This document shows, one piece after another, positions 1 to 7,479 of a stretch of 64,000 bases of DNA. The notes below the pieces were generated by a model. The model did no database searches and was not told the DNA's origin. It was given only the letters and a program-made list of their open reading frames with translations. The stretch is from Limnochordaceae bacterium (lineage in GTDB: Bacteria; Bacillota; Limnochordia; Limnochordales; DUMU01), in NCBI GenBank assembly GCA_014896305.1, contig JADBKQ010000001.1:124001-188000 (forward strand), written 5' to 3'. Position 1 is the stretch's first letter; the number at the start of each line of letters is the position of its first letter. The position numbers were made by a program, and so were the translations under genes.

Positions 1-202
1 AGCCACCATTGAGCACCTCGTCGATGCTGTTGTCGATGACCTCAAAGAAAAGGTGGTGGAGGCCATGAGTGTCGGTGGAGCCGATGTACATGCCTGGACG
101 CTTGCGGACAGCCTCAAGACCCTCCAGAATTTGAATCTGGTTTGCTCCGTAGACGCCATCCCCCGCCGCTTGTCCTTCTTTCTTTTGGACGGCCAACGAC
201 AC
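1..202 (-). CDS. gyrB: DNA gyrase subunit B, N-terminal fragment
   Basis: Only the first ~67 codons are in the window; the gene runs off the left edge. The reverse-strand translation contains the GyrB N-terminus '[17 protein letters not shown]' and '[13 protein letters not shown]', the start of the GHKL ATPase domain including the magnesium/ATP-binding Asn region. GyrB is the ATPase subunit of the type II topoisomerase that introduces negative supercoils. The start is either GTG at 202 or TTG at 196. The TTG sits about 7 nt behind a GAGGTGG ribosome site, so it may be the true start. The gene lies downstream of remB on the same strand, as in Bacillus. It is absent from the ORF track because it is truncated. 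Confidence 0.95.
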   Translation of the reverse strand, partial: MSLAVQKKEGQAAGDGVYGANQIQILEGLEAVRKRPGMYIGSTDTHGLHHLFFEVIDNSIDEVLNGG

Positions 203-330
203 ACCACCTCACCACAGACCGATTCGTCCTGGAAAAAGAGCACTGGCGCCGGACGGGGTGTACGATTTGCCCGTAACCCCCCCGTCCCAAACGCGCAACA
301 TTATGATGGTACCCTTTCGCCCCCAGGCTG

Positions 331-651
331 TCAATTCAAGCGCCCGTTCGTCGCCCGCTGGGGACGGCTCCGCTCGCCGGCTTCGGCCACTGGCTCCAGC
401 CACTCCGAATCGCCCACGACAAGGCCTCGCGCCTTTAACGTGGCCGGAGCCACGGGGCACCCATACGCCCGATCTGCCAGGATCACGTACGAGTTGATCC
501 GCAGGGGGTCGACGATGATCAGCCGGCCCTCTGACCGCTGCCGCTGCAAATAGGCCTGTGTCTGGCTGGGCAACCGCCCCTCGTGTGCATCGATGATGGC
601 GATCACCTCAGACAATGGCACCAGGACATCTCCGCCAAGATGAAGATACAG
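331..651 (-). CDS. remB: RemB/YaaB-type DUF370 DNA-binding protein
   Basis: The product matches the RemA/RemB (DUF370) family, small DNA-binding regulators of matrix genes, and sits in the recF-gyrB interval where Bacillus has yaaB (remB). Typical family features are visible: 'VIAIIDAH', a basic central segment and 'SYVILADRAYGCPVAPATLKARG'. The ORF track starts at GTG 621, which cuts off the conserved N-terminal strand. Reading upstream in frame gives 'LYLHLGGDVLVPLSE', which aligns with the family start 'MYIHLGDD', and places the first codon at CTG 651-649, preceded by a G-rich AGGGGGTGGGG tract. A non-standard CTG start is therefore likely. The ~30-residue C-terminal tail is longer than in Bacillus RemB. 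Confidence 0.8.
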   Translation of the reverse strand: MYLHLGGDVLVPLSEVIAIIDAHEGRLPSQTQAYLQRQRSEGRLIIVDPLRINSYVILADRAYGCPVAPATLKARGLVVGDSEWLEPVAEAGERSRPQRATNGRLN

Positions 652-682
652 AGTACCCCACCCCCTGTCTGTCGAATGGGGT

Positions 683-1873
683 CTATTCCATTCGAGGAAA
701 TTCCATCCTGCCGTCCGTTACGCGCAAAACGAGGTCGTCTAATCCTCCCTTTGGATCGTCTGCCTGCAGGGTACGCAAAAGCTCCGGCTCTGCCGTGGTG
801 ATCCAAACCTGAGTTGGGGACGGAATCGTCCGCAGGAACCGCTGCCTGCGGTCGGGATCCAACTCCGACAACACGTCGTCTAGCAAGAAGACCGGCCAGC
901 GTCCCGTCTGTTGCTCCAGAAAGCAGACTTCTGCCAGTTTCAGCGCCAGTACCGCGCTGCGTTGCTGTCCCTGTGAACCAAAAGTTCGCAGGTCAACCCG
1001 GCCGCTCATGACTCGCAGATCGTCTCGCTGGGGACCTACGAGAGTCATCCCCCGTCGCCACTCCAAATCGGCAACGGCCTCCAACCTGCGCTCCAGCCAG
1101 TGCCGTAACGTTACCCAGTCCTGACTGTTTTCCACTTCCGCCACAGGTGTGGCCGCTGGCACCGCCTCCGACTCGTACGCGAGGGTGAATGGCTCCGATG
1201 AGCCAGCAATCTGCTGGTAGGCCTGGGCTGCGGCCTTCGCCAGATGAGATACGGCCCACAGACGCCGTTCCCACAAGCGAGCCGCGCTTTCCAAGAACAC
1301 GTCCGTAAACGTTTCCAGCAGCTGACTCCGGGCCCGTCCGGCCCCGGCAGCGGCTGCCTGTTGCAGGATGTGGTTTCGCTGCGCCAGCACTCTCTGATAT
1401 CGCTGCAGGTGGTGCCGGTAATACGAGCTGGCTTGAGACAAAAGCTCATCCAGGAACTGGCGCCGTTCCTGCGGACCCCCTTTGATCAAAAACAGGGTAT
1501 CGGGCGTGAACACCACGGCCGAAAAGAAGCCACGCAACTCCCGTGCAGCAACGGCCGTCGCATTCACCCGTACCTGCCGGCGGCTCGCCCCTCCTCCATC
1601 GGCGTGCGCCTGGGTTGCGATGGTGACCTCGGCCGGCCCGTCCTCTCTCTCTACTTCCAGTCTGACCCGGTAACCGCTCTGTCCCCAGCGAATCATCTCG
1701 CGATCCCGGGCGGTCCGAAAAGAGCTACCAGTCAGGCCAAGGTAGATCGCCTCCAGCAGGTTGGTCTTGCCCTGTCCGTTCTCCCCCAGGAGAACCACCC
1801 GCCGCGCATCACACGCAACGTGCAGTTGTGGGTAATTACGGAAATCCTCCAGCTGAACTTCACGTACCCGCAC
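683..1873 (-). CDS. recF: DNA replication and repair protein RecF
   Basis: RecF is an SMC-like ATPase that helps load RecA at single-strand gaps and stalled forks. The Walker A motif 'LGENGQGKTNLL' lies near residue 30, the ABC signature region is 'FGSQGQQRSAVLALKLAE', and Walker B is 'PVFLLDDVLSELD'. The ORF track extends to 1897, but GTG at 1873 begins 'VRVREVQLEDFRNY', the canonical RecF N-terminus, and gives a normal ~396-residue protein. The start overlaps the end of rlbA by 14 bp, indicating translational coupling in the dnaN-rlbA-recF-remB-gyrB operon. The gene ends in ATGGAATAG about 30 bp before remB. Confidence 0.95.
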   Translation of the reverse strand: MRVREVQLEDFRNYPQLHVACDARRVVLLGENGQGKTNLLEAIYLGLTGSSFRTARDREMIRWGQSGYRVRLEVEREDGPAEVTIATQAHADGGGASRRQVRVNATAVAARELRGFFSAVVFTPDTLFLIKGGPQERRQFLDELLSQASSYYRHHLQRYQRVLAQRNHILQQAAAAGAGRARSQLLETFTDVFLESAARLWERRLWAVSHLAKAAAQAYQQIAGSSEPFTLAYESEAVPAATPVAEVENSQDWVTLRHWLERRLEAVADLEWRRGMTLVGPQRDDLRVMSGRVDLRTFGSQGQQRSAVLALKLAEVCFLEQQTGRWPVFLLDDVLSELDPDRRQRFLRTIPSPTQVWITTAEPELLRTLQADDPKGGLDDLVLRVTDGRMEFPRME

Positions 1874-2096
1874 GGTCGCTCCCAGACTCCGCCACACAGC
1901 GATACGTCGTGGCCCCTATACGGATCTCGTCGCCCGGATGCAGTTTTCGTCCCCGGCGGTTCTCGGGTTGCCCGTTTACCTCGACTTTCTGTTGGGCAAG
2001 GAACGCGGGGACCTGCCCTCCGGTAACCACCAGCCCCAGCCTCTTCAGCATCTGGCCAAGCGTGATCCAATCGCCATGAACCGGTACGTCTGTCAC
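1860..2096 (-). CDS. rlbA: S4-domain RNA-binding protein (YaaA/RlbA)
   Basis: A 78-residue protein built almost entirely of one S4 RNA-binding fold: 'ITLGQMLKRLGLVVTGGQVPAFL', then 'VEVNGQPENRRGRKLHPGDEI'. This is the small S4 protein encoded between dnaN and recF in most Bacillota; in Bacillus it is linked to ribosome biogenesis. Length and position match the family. It overlaps recF by 14 bp and lies 25 bp downstream of dnaN on the same strand, so it is part of the replication operon. No catalytic domain is attached, so this is not a pseudouridine synthase. Confidence 0.9.
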   Translation of the reverse strand: MTDVPVHGDWITLGQMLKRLGLVVTGGQVPAFLAQQKVEVNGQPENRRGRKLHPGDEIRIGATTYRCVAESGSDRAGT

Positions 2097-2121
2097 GGTA
2101 CCCCCTGCCTTCCACCCGAGG

Positions 2122-3240
2122 CTAACTGGTGCGGACTGGCATCATGACACACAGATAGCTATTATCCTCTTCTGGCCGTAGGGTGCCCGGGCTGAGCGCA
2201 CTGTCCAGCCCCAACACGACGTTTTCGCTGGTGAGTGCTTTGAGCACATCTGAAAGAAAACGGGCCTGGTAGGCTGTTTGAAAGGGATTGTCCGTGTAGT
2301 TGATGGCCAGCTCCTCCACCACTTTCCCGACGTCGGCCTCCTGAGCGGTCAGTCGCAGTAACCCTGACTCCAATTGAAGGACAACAAAGGCTGGCCCGGT
2401 CCGGGAAACGAGCGCCGCCCGTTCCACCGCTGCCAGTAGCGGTTCCCGGGGTAGCACCACGGAGAGCCGCTGGTTCAACGGCATCGCCTGGCGGTAAAGG
2501 GGGAATTGCCCTTCCACCAGGCGAGTGGTGAGGCAAAACCCGCCCCAGGAGAAGACTGATTGACGGCGGTCCATTTCCACCGAGATCAGTTCAGCCGGTT
2601 CGTCTGCCGGTGAACGACCTAGCTCCGCCATGGCCCGGGCTGGCACAATCACGGCCATCTCCTGGGCGGGGGCGGACTCTTCTTCTTCCCAGGGATGCCG
2701 CGCCAGCGAGAGGCGGTTGCCGTCAGTGGCCACCAGACGCAGCTCGTCCGCAGCCGCCTCCACCAAAATGCCCGTGAGGAAAGGTCGGCTCGGGTCATTG
2801 GAGACGGCAAAGATCGTGCGCCGGATCATCTCCTGGAAAACTTTGCGTTTCACACTCCATTTGACCGGTTCCTCCGGTGCCGTCAGAGATGGGAAGTCAT
2901 CTCCCGGCTGAAAACGCATGGACAGGTGCGAACTGCCGCAGACCAGGTCGACCTGGCCTTCGTCCTGGGCGTGAGACAGTTGCACCTCTCCGGGTGGAAA
3001 CCGGCGAATCACCTGGCTCAGAAGCCTGGCTTCCAAGACCACGTCTCCAGGTTCCTCTACCTGGGCGGGGATAGTGGTTTCGAGCGAAAGCTCGAGGTCA
3101 GTGGCATTCAACTGCAGCTGGCCGGTGGTGGCCCGCAGTCGAATACCAGCCAGTAAAGGCAGGGTATCCCGGACAGAGACAGCTCGTTCTACAGCCGATA
3201 TGGCGCTAACTAAACGGTCGCGCGGTACTTGCAGGCGCAA
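2122..3240 (-). CDS. dnaN: DNA polymerase III subunit beta (sliding clamp)
   Basis: A 372-residue beta clamp with the three repeated clamp domains. It starts 'MRLQVPRDRLVSAISAVERAV' and ends with the conserved 'EEDNSYLCVMMPVR' segment that shapes the partner-peptide pocket. The dimeric ring tethers DNA polymerase and recruits many proteins with clamp-binding motifs. The start codon is TTG at 3240, preceded by AAGGGAT at a 4-nt spacing. The gene lies 544 bp downstream of dnaA on the same strand, an unusually large gap that also contains DnaA-box-like sites. Confidence 0.97.
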   Translation of the reverse strand: MRLQVPRDRLVSAISAVERAVSVRDTLPLLAGIRLRATTGQLQLNATDLELSLETTIPAQVEEPGDVVLEARLLSQVIRRFPPGEVQLSHAQDEGQVDLVCGSSHLSMRFQPGDDFPSLTAPEEPVKWSVKRKVFQEMIRRTIFAVSNDPSRPFLTGILVEAAADELRLVATDGNRLSLARHPWEEEESAPAQEMAVIVPARAMAELGRSPADEPAELISVEMDRRQSVFSWGGFCLTTRLVEGQFPLYRQAMPLNQRLSVVLPREPLLAAVERAALVSRTGPAFVVLQLESGLLRLTAQEADVGKVVEELAINYTDNPFQTAYQARFLSDVLKALTSENVVLGLDSALSPGTLRPEEDNSYLCVMMPVRTS

Positions 3241-3784
3241 CGGTATCCCTTCTTTCCACGACCCAAGTATACCGTGAGAAAGTTGGCTTTGACGGTGCGG
3301 ATTCCTGCCTCAGGAAAAATCGGGCCGTGGCGTAGCTCGCGGGTGCACGCAAGATGCATTGGCTGCTTGCCGCTACGTCGGCAGGGTAGTTGAGGGCAGG
3401 CAGAGTGCGGATAGTGGGGCTGTGGGTCGGGCGGCCCAAGAGGTGCGAGAGGGCGCGCTTGACTGGGTAAGTGGGTGGACAGGGGGAGAGGAGGAGGTAG
3501 GGGAGGTGAAGGAACCTATGACAACTACGACCGGAGAAGGACCCGTAGGGCGGGGGAAAATGTGGATCCGTGGGGGATAATGTGCTAAAGTGCCGAGCGC
3601 AACAGAGTTCCGGAAAAGATGACGGGGGAGAGACCTCCGGCTGGGCTTGTGGATAATGGGTGGACCCTCTGAGGAAGTCGTGGGAAGGCGAGCGGCGAAC
3701 CGCGCAAAAGGGGAAAAGAGCAGGATCCACCCACAAAGGATCCACAGGCGCAATGTGAAGGAGCAGAGGGAGCGGAGCGCTCCG
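3241..3784. other. dnaA-dnaN intergenic region, probable second half of oriC
   Basis: This 544-bp gap has no convincing gene; the ORF-track reading frames here are low-complexity antisense. One perfect DnaA box (TGTGGATAA) lies at 3648-3656. Near-matches (TGTGGATCC near 3561, GGATCCACA near 3740, a GGGGGATAA element near 3572) are nearby. The sequence is purine-rich on the plus strand. In Bacillus the second DnaA-box cluster and the unwinding element sit between dnaA and dnaN, so this is probably the corresponding oriC part. It should also hold the dnaN promoter, which I could not place with confidence. Confidence 0.65.
3648..3656 (-). promoter_or_regulatory. DnaA box
   Basis: TGTGGATAA on the plus strand is the exact reverse complement of the consensus DnaA box TTATCCACA. 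It lies in the dnaA-dnaN gap, with weaker matches on either side. Confidence 0.75.
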
Positions 3785-5275
3785 TCAAGATACCGGCCGG
3801 CGGAGCTGCTCCTTTAAGGACTCGATGACCGTCTTCAGGGACGGATCCTCATGCAAGGCGGTCTCGACACGCTCACAGGCATGCATCACGGTCGTATGAT
3901 CACGGCCGAATTCCGCCCCGATTTGAGGCAGGGAAGCATCGGTCAGTTCCCGGACCAGGAACATCGCCACTTGCCGGGGAAACGCCACGGCCCGACTGCG
4001 GCGCTTGCTACGCAGCTCATCCAGGGAGACGCCGTAATAATCTGCTACCGCTTTCTGGATCGATGCAATCGAGATCCGCGTGGGAGTAGCGCTCACCATA
4101 GGCTTGAGGACCTCTGCCGCCAGTTCCACGGTGAGCGGCCGGGAGGTCAGGGCGGCGTAGGCGATCACCCGGTTGAGAGCGCCCTCCAGCTCCCGGATGT
4201 TCGTCAGGATCTGGCCGGCCAGGTAGGCGATCACGTCGTTGGAAGCGGCGATGTGTTCCATCGAAGCTTTGCGCTTCAAAATGGCCAGGCGGGTCTCATA
4301 GTCTGGGGGGGAGATGTCGGCCATCAGACCCCACTCGAACCGGGAACGCAGCCGTTCCTCAAGGGTGGGGATTTCCTTGGGTGGACGGTCGCTGGAGATG
4401 ACAATCTGCTTGTTGGCCTCGTACAGCGCGTTGAACGTATGGAAGAACTCCTCTTGGGTACTTTCCTTGCCGGCCACGAACTGGATGTCGTCGATGAGCA
4501 GGATGTCCGCCGTCCGATACTTGGCGCGAAACTGCTCCATCTCACGGCGCTGAATGCCGTTGACCAACTCATTGGTGAACTTCTCCGAAGTGACATACAC
4601 CACCCGCAACGAAGGGTGGTGCTCCAGCGTGTGATGCCCGATCGCCTGCATCAAATGGGTTTTGCCTAGACCCACGCCACCATACAGAAAGAGGGGGTTG
4701 TAACTGTGGGCCGGGTCTTCCGCCACGGCCAGGCAGGCCGCGTGGGCAAAGCGATTGCTCCCGCCGACGACAAAAGTATCGAATGTGTACCGCGGGTTGA
4801 GCGCAGCTGCCAGGTCGTCGACGTGGGCCGCGGCACGGGCCGCTGAGCGGGAGCGGGGAGCCGGCGAGGAAGATATCTGAGATTCAGCCATTGCGGCGAT
4901 AGGGGTGCGCGGAGCACGGGCCCGCCGCGAGGGCGAAGGAGCTGTGGCGTCCAGCGAGGTCAAGCGGGTACCTGCCGCAGGAGGGACTGCCGGCGCGGAC
5001 ACGGGGTGGGAGGGGAGTGGCGGCTGTTCGCCGGGCAAAAGGAACTTTACCCTCCAGTCGGCCCCGAGAAGCTCCGCCAGGCAGGTTCGAAGGTGATCTC
5101 GGTAGTGCGCCTCGAGCCAATCCCGGGCAAATTGGTTGGGGATCTCGACGAGAAGGGTGCTACCCTGCACGCCCAGGGGACGCGCTCCCGTCAGCCAGGC
5201 AGAGTACGTTTCAGAATCAAGCTCATTGGCGAGGAGCGCGAGGGTCTGGGTCCATATTGATTCGGCGTCGTGCAT
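3785..5275 (-). CDS. dnaA: Chromosomal replication initiator protein DnaA
   Basis: A 496-residue AAA+ initiator that binds DnaA boxes, melts oriC and recruits the helicase loader. Domain I begins 'SIWTQTLALLANELDSETYSAWL', followed by a Pro/Ala-rich linker. The AAA+ module has Walker A 'GGVGLGKTHLMQAIG' near residue 200 and Walker B 'ILLIDDIQF'. The C-terminal helix-turn-helix carries the DnaA signature 'GRDHTTVMHA'. The ORF track extends to 5470, but ATG 5275 has a GGAGG 7 nt upstream and matches the family N-terminus; the extra upstream codons run through the origin. Autoregulation is likely because DnaA boxes lie directly upstream. Confidence 0.97.
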   Translation of the reverse strand: MHDAESIWTQTLALLANELDSETYSAWLTGARPLGVQGSTLLVEIPNQFARDWLEAHYRDHLRTCLAELLGADWRVKFLLPGEQPPLPSHPVSAPAVPPAAGTRLTSLDATAPSPSRRARAPRTPIAAMAESQISSSPAPRSRSAARAAAHVDDLAAALNPRYTFDTFVVGGSNRFAHAACLAVAEDPAHSYNPLFLYGGVGLGKTHLMQAIGHHTLEHHPSLRVVYVTSEKFTNELVNGIQRREMEQFRAKYRTADILLIDDIQFVAGKESTQEEFFHTFNALYEANKQIVISSDRPPKEIPTLEERLRSRFEWGLMADISPPDYETRLAILKRKASMEHIAASNDVIAYLAGQILTNIRELEGALNRVIAYAALTSRPLTVELAAEVLKPMVSATPTRISIASIQKAVADYYGVSLDELRSKRRSRAVAFPRQVAMFLVRELTDASLPQIGAEFGRDHTTVMHACERVETALHEDPSLKTVIESLKEQLRRPVS

Positions 5276-5660
5276 GGGATGGCCTCCGCAAGTATCTACA
5301 ATTGAATGGGGTAAGCAAAAGACCGCGGCGCAGGATAGACTCCGGCGCACAGTCTTCGGAATATCGAGCATTCGGCGAGGAGGCCAAGCTCTCCTGCCCG
5401 AGGAGAGGGACGAACATACCTTCCGGGCAAACGGATAAGCGGTTGTACACAGAATCAACAAGTTATCCACAGGGCAGAGTCTCGACAGGGAGCGAGGTCC
5501 GGGGGCGGGACAAGGAAAGTCCTGCTTTTATCAGGGAATTTGCTCAGGGGAAACTATCCACAAGGTCTGTGGAGAATGCGTGGGGCGTTGGGGAACCGGA
5601 GGGCGCGGCTGGGCCCCAGACAGGACGAGGGCGGCGAAGCCTGCGGTTTAGAAGGGGCAA
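5276..5660. other. oriC: oriC region with DnaA-box cluster upstream of dnaA
   Basis: Non-coding sequence between the divergent dnaA and rpmH genes. It holds a perfect DnaA box TTATCCACA at 5463-5471 and one-mismatch boxes at 5443-5451 (TTGTACACA), 5554-5562 (CTATCCACA) and 5568-5576 (TGTGGAGAA, opposite orientation), all within about 135 bp. An AT-richer stretch with TTTTATC lies at 5525-5540. Replication genes point left and the ribosomal protein/parAB genes point right, which fits a divergence point for the two replichores. Together with the dnaA-dnaN gap this gives a bipartite origin of the Bacillus type. Confidence 0.8.
5463..5471 (+). promoter_or_regulatory. DnaA box (perfect)
   Basis: TTATCCACA, exact consensus, about 190 bp upstream of the dnaA start. 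It anchors the cluster with the one-mismatch boxes at 5443-5451, 5554-5562 and 5568-5576. Confidence 0.85.
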
Positions 5661-5670
5661 GGTGTGCGAA

Positions 5671-5700
5671 TTGACACCTCTGGAAAGCGAACAGTATAAT
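5671..5700 (+). promoter_or_regulatory. Sigma-A-type promoter of rpmH-rnpA operon
   Basis: A perfect -35 TTGACA (5671-5676) and a perfect -10 TATAAT (5695-5700) are separated by 18 bp. It points right toward rpmH and leaves a leader of about 165 nt. This is the strongest consensus promoter in the window, as expected for a ribosomal protein gene. Confidence 0.9.
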
Positions 5701-5874
5701 CAATCCGCACTGCAGCCGGGTTGGCAGGCCGACAGGGCCGTTTTTTTACGCATCACATCCCCGGAAGCAGCACAGTGTTGGGTTGGTGGCAATGCCAGAA
5801 ATGAAGGAGGGGAGCGGGGACGACGCTCGTGACCGGGCAAGCGGCGGGGGCGAGCGGCGGCTTCCGCAAACAGG

Positions 5875-6018
5875 ATGAAGAGAACGTGGCAGCCCAAGAG
5901 GCGGCGGCGGGTGAGAGTACACGGCTTTCTGCGGCGGATGTCGACACCGGGCGGCCGCAAAGTATTGGCGAGGCGACGGGCGAAGGGGCGGACCCGCCTG
6001 ACCGTAACGGCGGATTGA
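5875..6018 (+). CDS. rpmH: 50S ribosomal protein L34
   Basis: Too short for the ORF track but unmistakable. Translation from ATG 5875 starts '[21 protein letters not shown]', continues '[19 protein letters not shown]' and ends 'LTVTAD', 47 residues. L34 is a small, very basic large-subunit protein. The ATG has only a weak AGG immediately upstream; a much better AGGAGGGG lies at ~5805-5812. The TGA stop overlaps the TTG start assigned to rnpA (ATTGA). The entire gene lies inside an open reading frame that continues in frame into rnpA. Confidence 0.95.
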   Translation: MKRTWQPKRRRRVRVHGFLRRMSTPGGRKVLARRRAKGRTRLTVTAD

Positions 6019-6377
6019 GCCGGTGTGACGTCTATCCATGCCGGTTGACACGGCGACAGGCGTTTCAGAGAGTATATGATAGAGGTCAGCGCAGCAGCGG
6101 TCCGTGGGTAACCGTACGATGGCTGGCTGGACCATGTCCGAATGGGCGGGTAGGCTTTTCTATCTCTCGCAAGGCGGGCAAGGCGGTGGTGCGGAACCGT
6201 CTGCGCCGCCGGCTGCGGGAGATCGTGCGGCAGTTGGCCCGGAGGGGAGAGTGGCCGGGCGGGACCGATGTCGTATTGGTGGCGCGGCCAGGCGCGGCGC
6301 AGGCATCCTTTGAGCAATTGCAGGACAACTTGGAGCGGGTCATGAAATGGGTGAGGCAGGCACGCGCGTCGGAATAG
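6015..6377 (+). CDS. rnpA: Ribonuclease P protein component
   Basis: RnpA is the protein cofactor of RNase P, which matures the 5' ends of tRNAs. The family pattern '[14 protein letters not shown]' and the RNR signature '[19 protein letters not shown]' are clear. I placed the start at TTG 6015, overlapping the rpmH stop, giving a normal 120-residue protein. This TTG has no good ribosome site of its own, so expression by coupling to rpmH is implied. The same frame stays open upstream to GTG 5829, with a further in-frame GTG at 5886. That would give a 182-residue protein and enclose rpmH; see the finding on this overlap. The end overlaps yidD by 31 bp. Confidence 0.9.
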   Translation: MSRCDVYPCRLTRRQAFQRVYDRGQRSSGPWVTVRWLAGPCPNGRVGFSISRKAGKAVVRNRLRRRLREIVRQLARRGEWPGGTDVVLVARPGAAQASFEQLQDNLERVMKWVRQARASE

Positions 6378-6661
6378 GATGGCGCAGGCTATCCTCCGGG
6401 GTAAGTTGGGCTGTGATGATGGCCATCCGTGCTTACCAGCGCGGGATATCGCCGTTTTTGCCACGCAGCTGCCGGTACACTCCCACCTGTTCTGAGTATA
6501 CGTTGCAGGCGGTGGTTCGTTTTGGGGCGGTGCGTGGATTGTGGCTGGGGCTGCGACGGGTAGCCCGCTGCCATCCCTGGCATGAGGGTGGGTATGACCC
6601 GGTGCCAGAGGTATATCCGGCTCGGCGGAGAGAGGTTCTCGCGGTTGGTTTGAAACGTTGA
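6347..6661 (+). CDS. yidD: Membrane protein insertion efficiency factor YidD
   Basis: The YidD signature is present: '[39 protein letters not shown]' (split here: '[18 protein letters not shown]') followed by '[14 protein letters not shown]'. YidD proteins have an amphipathic N-terminal helix and help YidC insert membrane proteins. The three conserved cysteines of the family are visible. The start is uncertain: ATG 6347 overlaps rnpA and gives 104 residues, whereas GTG/ATG codons near 6413-6419 would give a length closer to the usual 70-85. The position between rnpA and yidC is the standard bacterial arrangement. Confidence 0.88.
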   Translation: MGEAGTRVGIGWRRLSSGVSWAVMMAIRAYQRGISPFLPRSCRYTPTCSEYTLQAVVRFGAVRGLWLGLRRVARCHPWHEGGYDPVPEVYPARRREVLAVGLKR

Positions 6662-6834
6662 GGCGATCTGGGGGCGGACGCCGGAGGGCGAACGGATGCG
6701 GTAAGGCAGTTGCGAGCCGAGATCTGTGCGGGGATGCGTGAGACGACTTCCACAGGTGCAGAAGGCGAAGGGGACAGACGAGCCGGCGGCCAGAGGGAGA
6801 AGGTAGGCGGAAGGTTCACGAGAGGAGTAGTGGA

Positions 6835-7479
6835 GTGGGGTACCTTGAAGCAGGAATGCGGTGGATCCTGGAATTTCTGTACTCAGGAACCCATAATTAC
6901 GGGGTCGCAGTCATTCTGCTGACGGTGGCGATCCGGTTTCTCTTGTGGCCGCTGATGACGCCGCAGTTTCGGTCGGCCCTGGCCATGCGAGAGATTCAAC
7001 CTAAGCTAAAGGCAATTCAAGAAAAGTATGGGGATAACCAGGAAGAGCTGCAGAAGCGAACGATGCAGGTGTATAAGGAGCACGGCGTGAACCCCTTTGC
7101 TGGCTGCTTACCCTTGCTGGTTCAGTTGCCTTTCATGTGGGCACTGTGGCGGATGCTGGCGTCCTACCCATTCAGTGGGGGATTTCTATGGCTGTCGAGC
7201 CTGACGCATGCAGACCCGTATTACATTCTGCCCATCTTGTCCGGGGTGACCACGTGGTTGCAGTCGTGGCTGGGAGGAGCGGCGTCGGACCCGACCAGCA
7301 AGAGCATGACCGTCGTCATGCCCTTGGTTCTGACGTGGATTACGACCACACTGCCGGCGGGGGTTTCCATCTACTGGGTGACGAGCAACCTTTTCGGGAT
7401 CGGCCAGCAATGGGCTGTCACCCGATCTTTTCTTAAGAGGCGACGGGCCGGCCAGGAGGGAGGCAGGGCACGGGCATGA
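6835..7479 (+). CDS. yidC: Membrane protein insertase YidC/SpoIIIJ
   Basis: A 214-residue YidC/Oxa1/Alb3 insertase. The first transmembrane helix, 'ILEFLYSGTHNYGVAVILLT', carries the conserved Arg in 'TVAIRFLLWPL'. The cytoplasmic hairpin 'IQPKLKAIQEKYGDNQEELQ' and 'GVNPFAGCLPLLVQLP' follow, then three further helices and a basic tail. There is no signal peptide or lipobox cysteine, unlike Bacillus SpoIIIJ; shorter forms of this kind occur in other Bacillota. The GTG start at 6835 has GAGGAG 7 nt upstream. Its stop overlaps jag by 4 bp (ATGA). The 173-bp gap before it shows no gene. Confidence 0.95.
   Translation: MGYLEAGMRWILEFLYSGTHNYGVAVILLTVAIRFLLWPLMTPQFRSALAMREIQPKLKAIQEKYGDNQEELQKRTMQVYKEHGVNPFAGCLPLLVQLPFMWALWRMLASYPFSGGFLWLSSLTHADPYYILPILSGVTTWLQSWLGGAASDPTSKSMTVVMPLVLTWITTTLPAGVSIYWVTSNLFGIGQQWAVTRSFLKRRRAGQEGGRARA

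Noticed and set aside
3206-3745. 179-codon minus-strand ORF in the dnaA-dnaN gap
   Set aside because: Pro/Ser/Leu-rich nonsense over DnaA-box-containing DNA, no homology, no ribosome site.
5722-5747. Terminator at the T-run upstream of rpmH
   Set aside because: The stem is only about 4 bp of GGCC and lies within the rpmH leader; too weak to call.
7245-7262. CACGTG palindrome in yidC as a second parS
   Set aside because: Only the core matches; the outer bases required for parS are all different.
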